Assembly (NCBI GenBank): GCA_900314985.1
Contig: OMXL01000010.1
Location: 1-59,946 of the forward strand
Length of the DNA stretch: 59,946 nucleotides
Direction: 5' to 3'
Source: an uncultured Prevotellaceae bacterium
Lineage (GTDB): Bacteria; Bacteroidota; Bacteroidia; Bacteroidales; Bacteroidaceae
The notes beneath the pieces are model-generated. The model saw only the letters and a list, made by a program, of their open reading frames with translations, was not told where the DNA came from and did no database searches. Position numbers and translations under genes: made by a program. This document shows positions 56,617 through 59,946 of the stretch, piece by piece. Position 1 is the stretch's first letter. The number at the start of each line of letters is the position of its first letter.

Positions 56617-58809
56617 ATGAATAAATATCTTAAAACATTATTTGCGAAGACAATCCTTTGTGGAACGTCAGCTGTTCTTATTGCTTTTTTCTTCATCTCG
56701 TGTGCTAAGGATATTGTCGATGTCAATGGCTCTATACATGGCGTTATAAAAGATTTCAACACTGGTGCATTGATAGCAAACTGTCAAGTCTCTCTTGCAC
56801 CTGGTGGAAAATCGTCTGTCACAGGGTCGGATGGTGTATTTGAATTTGGTGAATTGGAACCTGGTACATATACCGTCTCTTTCTCCAAAGCAGGATACGA
56901 AGAAGCTTCAAAAACAGTATCTGTAACTTCTGGTGAAACGTCTTCTATCAATATTACCTTGAAAGCCAAATCTGCCTTTGCAGTATCTAGCAATAAACTT
57001 GACTTTGGTGATTTGAGTAGTACTCAGGAGCTTTATTTCTACAACAATAGTGATGAGACAGCTTCTTTCAGTATGAGTAATATTCCTTCGTGGGCATCTT
57101 TTAGCCAGACTTCTGGCACTGTTTCTGCTGGCGGAAATATATCTCTGAGCGTTTCTGTAAATAGAGACGCAGTTGACTATGGAACGCATACGCAAATAGT
57201 AAGTGTTGTCTATAAAGGCAAGACGAGCGGAACACTATCGTTGACTATCCAGATGCAAAAGGTGAAATTATCTGCTCCGACAGTAACGATTAATGTCGCT
57301 GCAGAAGATATTACGCAGAATGGATTCACCATTCAAGGTGAGCTGACCGCAACTGGTGGTGCTGTGGTAACGAGCTATGGCCATTGCTGGAGCCTAACTC
57401 AGAATCCGACAGTTGAGAATAGCAAGATCGATAATGGATCAACTACAAATATAGGTCCTTTCAAGAGTATCGTGAAAGAGTTGACACCAGGTACTACTTA
57501 TTATGTTCGTGCATATGCTACCAACCAATATGGTACAGCTTATAGTCAACAGATTGCAGTCACAACACAAGATGTTGCCAGCAACAAGTGGGACGGCAAT
57601 ATAGCCCAGTCGTTTGCTGGAGGCAGTGGTACAAGTGCAGATCCTTATATTATCGAGACTGGCGGACAACTGTTGCTGATGAAGGATTATAGCGACAAAT
57701 ACTTCGAATTGGCAAATAATATTGACTTGAATAATCATAATTGGCAGCCTTTTGAGTTCAAGGGCTCTTTAAATGGAAAAGGCTGTATTGTTTCCAATCT
57801 GAAAATTGAACGTACAACAGATGAACAAGGATTGTTCTCAAAGATAACCAATGGTGTTGTGGAGAACTTGACTATCAAGAATGTCAATATTAATGCACCA
57901 TCCTATTCTGAGATTGGCGCTTTGGCTGGCTATGCAGATAATTACAATGGCTCTATTTCAAATTGTCATATTATTCTAAATGAGAATTCTCAGATTAAAG
58001 GTGGTGATAAAATTGCAGGTTTGATAGGCAATTTGTCGCGTGGAAATGTATCGAATTGTACAGTTGAGTACTCAGGTACATCAACAGATGTGATAAAAGG
58101 AAATGAAAGCGTTGGCGGTGTAATTGGGTATGTCGGCAAGCATGAATCATGCACTATAAGTTATTGTCAAGCATTAGTAAATGTGAAGGGCGCAAATTAT
58201 GTTGGAGGCATTGTTGGTACTGCTGAAGGAGTTTATGCAATTAATGTTGAAGCATGTGGCTATAGAGGTGTCATCAGTGGAGAAAAAGCAGTAGGCGGAA
58301 TAATGGGATACTATAATAGCGATGGTAAGATTATAGCCTCGAAGGCTGATGTACAACTGACTGCGTCTATTGGATGTGCTGGCGGTATTGTTGGAATGAC
58401 ATATTATTATAATAGTTCTGCTGATGGCATTTTCGCTTGCTATGCCACAGGAACTATGGTCAGTACTTCATCTGAAAACACATTTGGCGGTTTATATGGG
58501 TGTAGTCATGGCAATACATATTTCTGTTCTGTCATGAGTTACTCTACTATAACATCTTCGATAGCAAATTTTGATGGCATTGCAGGTACATATTATCAGA
58601 ACGGAAGAAGTAAATATTGCGCATCAGTAGTAAAAACACGTTTTGCAGAAACAAACAAAGGTGAATGTAATAACATTACTACCTTCCTAAAAGAGTGCTA
58701 TCAATCTGATTACGATAAATATTGGGACTACAGTAACACATGGACATGGTCGGGTAAAGTTGGCGATAGTCAGACAAATGTCTCATGCCCAAGATTAAGT
58801 TGGGAATAA
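56617..58809 (+). CDS. Large surface lipoprotein with carboxypeptidase-regulatory, BACON-like, Fn3-like and GLUG domains
   Basis: A 730-residue lipoprotein (signal ending FFFISCAKD). Domains in order: carboxypeptidase-regulatory-like fold at about 35-115 (GVIKDFNTGALIANCQVSLA), a BACON-like sandwich at 120-205 (NIPSWASFSQTSGTVSAGGN), a fibronectin-like domain at 215-320 (TPGTTYYVRAYATNQYGTAY), and from about 330 GLUG-type repeats (NGSISNCHIILNENSQIKGG, ESVGGVIGYVGKHES, ANYVGGIVGTAEG). It is probably displayed on the cell surface as an adhesin or glycan-binding protein and is the last gene of its operon. The binding partner is unknown. Confidence 0.82.
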   Translation: MNKYLKTLFAKTILCGTSAVLIAFFFISCAKDIVDVNGSIHGVIKDFNTGALIANCQVSLAPGGKSSVTGSDGVFEFGELEPGTYTVSFSKAGYEEASKTVSVTSGETSSINITLKAKSAFAVSSNKLDFGDLSSTQELYFYNNSDETASFSMSNIPSWASFSQTSGTVSAGGNISLSVSVNRDAVDYGTHTQIVSVVYKGKTSGTLSLTIQMQKVKLSAPTVTINVAAEDITQNGFTIQGELTATGGAVVTSYGHCWSLTQNPTVENSKIDNGSTTNIGPFKSIVKELTPGTTYYVRAYATNQYGTAYSQQIAVTTQDVASNKWDGNIAQSFAGGSGTSADPYIIETGGQLLLMKDYSDKYFELANNIDLNNHNWQPFEFKGSLNGKGCIVSNLKIERTTDEQGLFSKITNGVVENLTIKNVNINAPSYSEIGALAGYADNYNGSISNCHIILNENSQIKGGDKIAGLIGNLSRGNVSNCTVEYSGTSTDVIKGNESVGGVIGYVGKHESCTISYCQALVNVKGANYVGGIVGTAEGVYAINVEACGYRGVISGEKAVGGIMGYYNSDGKIIASKADVQLTASIGCAGGIVGMTYYYNSSADGIFACYATGTMVSTSSENTFGGLYGCSHGNTYFCSVMSYSTITSSIANFDGIAGTYYQNGRSKYCASVVKTRFAETNKGECNNITTFLKECYQSDYDKYWDYSNTWTWSGKVGDSQTNVSCPRLSWE

Positions 58810-58891
58810 CTCAAGGTGACCAAGGCTCCCATTTGAGTTCTTTCTTCTTAGACCACGGGGATTCCCTGATCCATTCTAATAATTAACCCTT

Positions 58892-58928
58892 GCGGGCTGA
58901 AGTGACAATGCTTCAGTCCGCAGTTTTT
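58892..58928. terminator. Bidirectional terminator after the GLUG lipoprotein
   Basis: GCGGGCTGAAG (58892-58902) and CTTCAGTCCGC (58911-58921) form an 11-bp stem with one G-T pair and a T-run follows. The 3' end of the PIN remnant overlaps it. Confidence 0.85.
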
Positions 58929-59257
58929 GTTTCGAGGTCCGAAAATTTTGTGATAGAGACTGACATTAGAGTCCCCTGATCTGCAGTGTTAAGTTGCGGA
59001 AATGGAATCTGCTTCAAATGATTGAAGTGATTATCTTCCGTAACGATATAATCAGCACTTGTAGTAATTGCACAATCAACGAACTTGTCATCATCCTTGT
59101 CTATATCTGACAACAGATGGAAGTGGAAATATGATTCGCGGTAGCAGATTTTGGGATGATGCGCAATCGCTTCTACCACATTATGAGCAACCTGAGGCGA
59201 AGTATGAATAGCAAGGATTTCTTCATACTCTGATAGTATCTCATAGATTAGCGAACA
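58913..59257 (-). pseudogene. PIN-domain toxin remnant lacking its N-terminus
   Basis: The open frame reads ILSEYEEIL...TSPQVAHNVVEAI, YFHFHLLSDIDKDDDKFVDC and AITTSADYIVTEDNHFNHLK, matching the middle and C-terminal parts of Bacteroidota PIN toxins. The first 35-40 residues, with the metal-binding 'LDTN' Asp, are absent: the frame begins right at the antitoxin stop with no start codon (first candidate GTG at 59179). The last residues (SDLETKTAD) run into the terminator arm, so the original end may also be lost. Almost certainly inactive. Confidence 0.82.
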
Positions 59258-59466
59258 TTATACGGAGTGCGCAGATGTTGACCACGCAATTCATCCAACT
59301 TCGACTGGTCGAAAGTACCTTCGTCCCACATCTTGTCGATAGCTCGCTGAGCACGTTCAGCAAAGAAAAGTGACAATGTCATTCGCAAAGCGTCCAGATC
59401 GTCTTGCGAAGTAACATTTGCTGCAGCATTCATCAGCTCAAGTTGTGCCATTTCTGAGTAACTCAT
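59248..59466 (-). CDS. Putative antitoxin of the PIN toxin remnant
   Basis: A 72-residue protein (MSYSEMAQLELMNAAANVTS, DDLDALRMTLSLFFAERAQR, then MWDEGTFDQSKLDELRGQHL) of the kind encoded upstream of PIN toxins in Bacteroidales. The ATG at 59466 is preferred to one 27 nt upstream, which lies close to the predicted transcription start. It ends exactly where the toxin remnant begins. Confidence 0.7.
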   Translation of the reverse strand: MSYSEMAQLELMNAAANVTSQDDLDALRMTLSLFFAERAQRAIDKMWDEGTFDQSKLDELRGQHLRTPYNVR

Positions 59467-59490
59467 AATTTCGTTGTTTTGTTTTCGTTG

Positions 59491-59522
59491 CAAATATAAT
59501 GACTTTTTCTGATACTTCCAAA
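59491..59522 (-). promoter_or_regulatory. Promoter of the antitoxin gene
   Basis: On the minus strand TTTG (59522-59519), a 20-nt spacer and TATATTTG (59498-59491). Confidence 0.62.
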
Positions 59523-59728
59523 TTTTAGAATTGGAAAGTTAGAGACACCAATTTTTTTCAACGCTACACTTCGCACTTTAAGGTCTAAAAAACAAGCTTA
59601 TTTTGTTTTGTATTGTTCTCGGAGAATCAAATGGATAAGTCCACCCCGTGATTCCAAAAGAATGGTTCAATCAAAAACCTGTAACTCTGATTGCAATTTT
59701 TTGCGCTCAAAGTTAATAAAAAGTGGCT

Positions 59729-59825
59729 TAAGCCTACATGATATATGTTAAGTTATTGATAGATAGGTATTTAATGTATGTAGGCTTGCCTTTTGAGCCT
59801 ACATAAAGGGTACATAAAATGGCGA
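59729..59825. repeat. Inverted repeats with AGCCTACAT core
   Basis: TATGTAGGCT (59777-59786) and AGCCTACATA (59796-59805) form a perfect 10-bp hairpin, and another AGCCTACAT lies at 59731-59739. The motif ACATAAAATGGCGA after it parallels ACATAAAAGGCGA after the hairpin at 53581-53613. From 59523 to the end of the window no gene is visible. Confidence 0.7.
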
Positions 59826-59844
59826 TTTTGGCCGTTTTTAGGAT

Positions 59845-59946
59845 GTCATCAGACTGGTTACTGATAATTACCAGGCTGGTAACTCATTGTAACTAGGCTG
59901 GTAACTCGCTGTAACTAAGCTGGTAACAGATAGTAACTAGGCTGGT
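59845..59946 (+). repeat. 22-bp tandem repeat at the window end
   Basis: Units of the form GTAACTAGGCTGGTAACTCG: two good copies at 59889-59932, a partial copy running off the end (59933-59946) and two degenerate copies upstream (59845-59888). Each unit holds two GGTAACT/GTAACTA half-motifs. Confidence 0.78.

Noticed and set aside
59845-59946. Possible CRISPR repeats at the window end
   Set aside because: Units follow directly on each other without spacers.

Overview
The window reads as a chromosomal segment of a Prevotella-like member of the Bacteroidales. Support: many promoters of the Bacteroidota type (TTTG, 19-20 nt, TAnnTTTG) lie just upstream of starts; several families are typical of the phylum (PorX, PorW/SprE-like, DUF5686, DUF2723, GLUG and BACON-like repeats, TlpA with a DUF4369-like domain); and three secreted proteins end in the '..YNLxGQRV...GIYIxxGKKV' tail seen on type IX secretion (T9SS) cargo in Prevotella. 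The species cannot be fixed from the sequence alone.

Layout. 1-1541: tRNA-Pro and aroA. 1574-9286: a T9SS-related block with a PorW/SprE-like TPR lipoprotein fused in frame to a small Cys-rich membrane protein, an ECF sigma/anti-sigma operon, PorX and tsaE. 9369-13817: a Cthe_2159-like beta-helix lipoprotein, a LytS/LytTR two-component pair and an outer-membrane barrel. 13931-17925: two putative T9SS cargo proteins on the minus strand, an M6 metalloprotease and a secreted endonuclease. 18050-22831: tyrosine phosphatase, GH13 amylase, STN-esterase and a membrane lipoprotein with a predicted cytoplasmic DNA-binding tail. 22839-27158: a six-gene minus-strand operon (DUF1599, DoxX/MauE-like, tpiA, SPOR, folE, unknown). 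27200-42067: mostly minus-strand genes, including a third possible T9SS cargo, TlpA-like protein, deacetylase, DUF2723, YqaA, purD, serB, DPP-IV-like peptidase and an rlmL-like methyltransferase. 42284-53410: a sensor kinase with DUF5686, then LacI, a large sensor without a recognisable phospho-acceptor, and a GH31 with PA14. 53411-54404: a repeat-rich gap and a long structured leader. 54405-58809: a four-gene envelope operon of largely unknown function. 58913-59946: an antitoxin, a decapitated PIN toxin and tandem repeats running off the end.

The most unusual signal is a set of short tandem-repeat elements (units of 7, 9, rarely 8 or 10 bp) and one 82-bp palindrome, scattered through the window and repeatedly found inside genes without breaking the frame: in the PorX linker, a TsaE loop, the LytTR linker, the amylase N-domain, the SPOR linker, the RlmL tail and DUF2723. 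Others form gene ends or starts (aroA stop, DPP stop, tsaE start, PorW signal peptide). Several intergenic and coding copies share non-tandem flanks, so they look like one dispersed family, analogous in behaviour to the Rickettsia palindromic elements. The second candidate for something new is the 54405-58809 operon with its roughly 480-nt leader.
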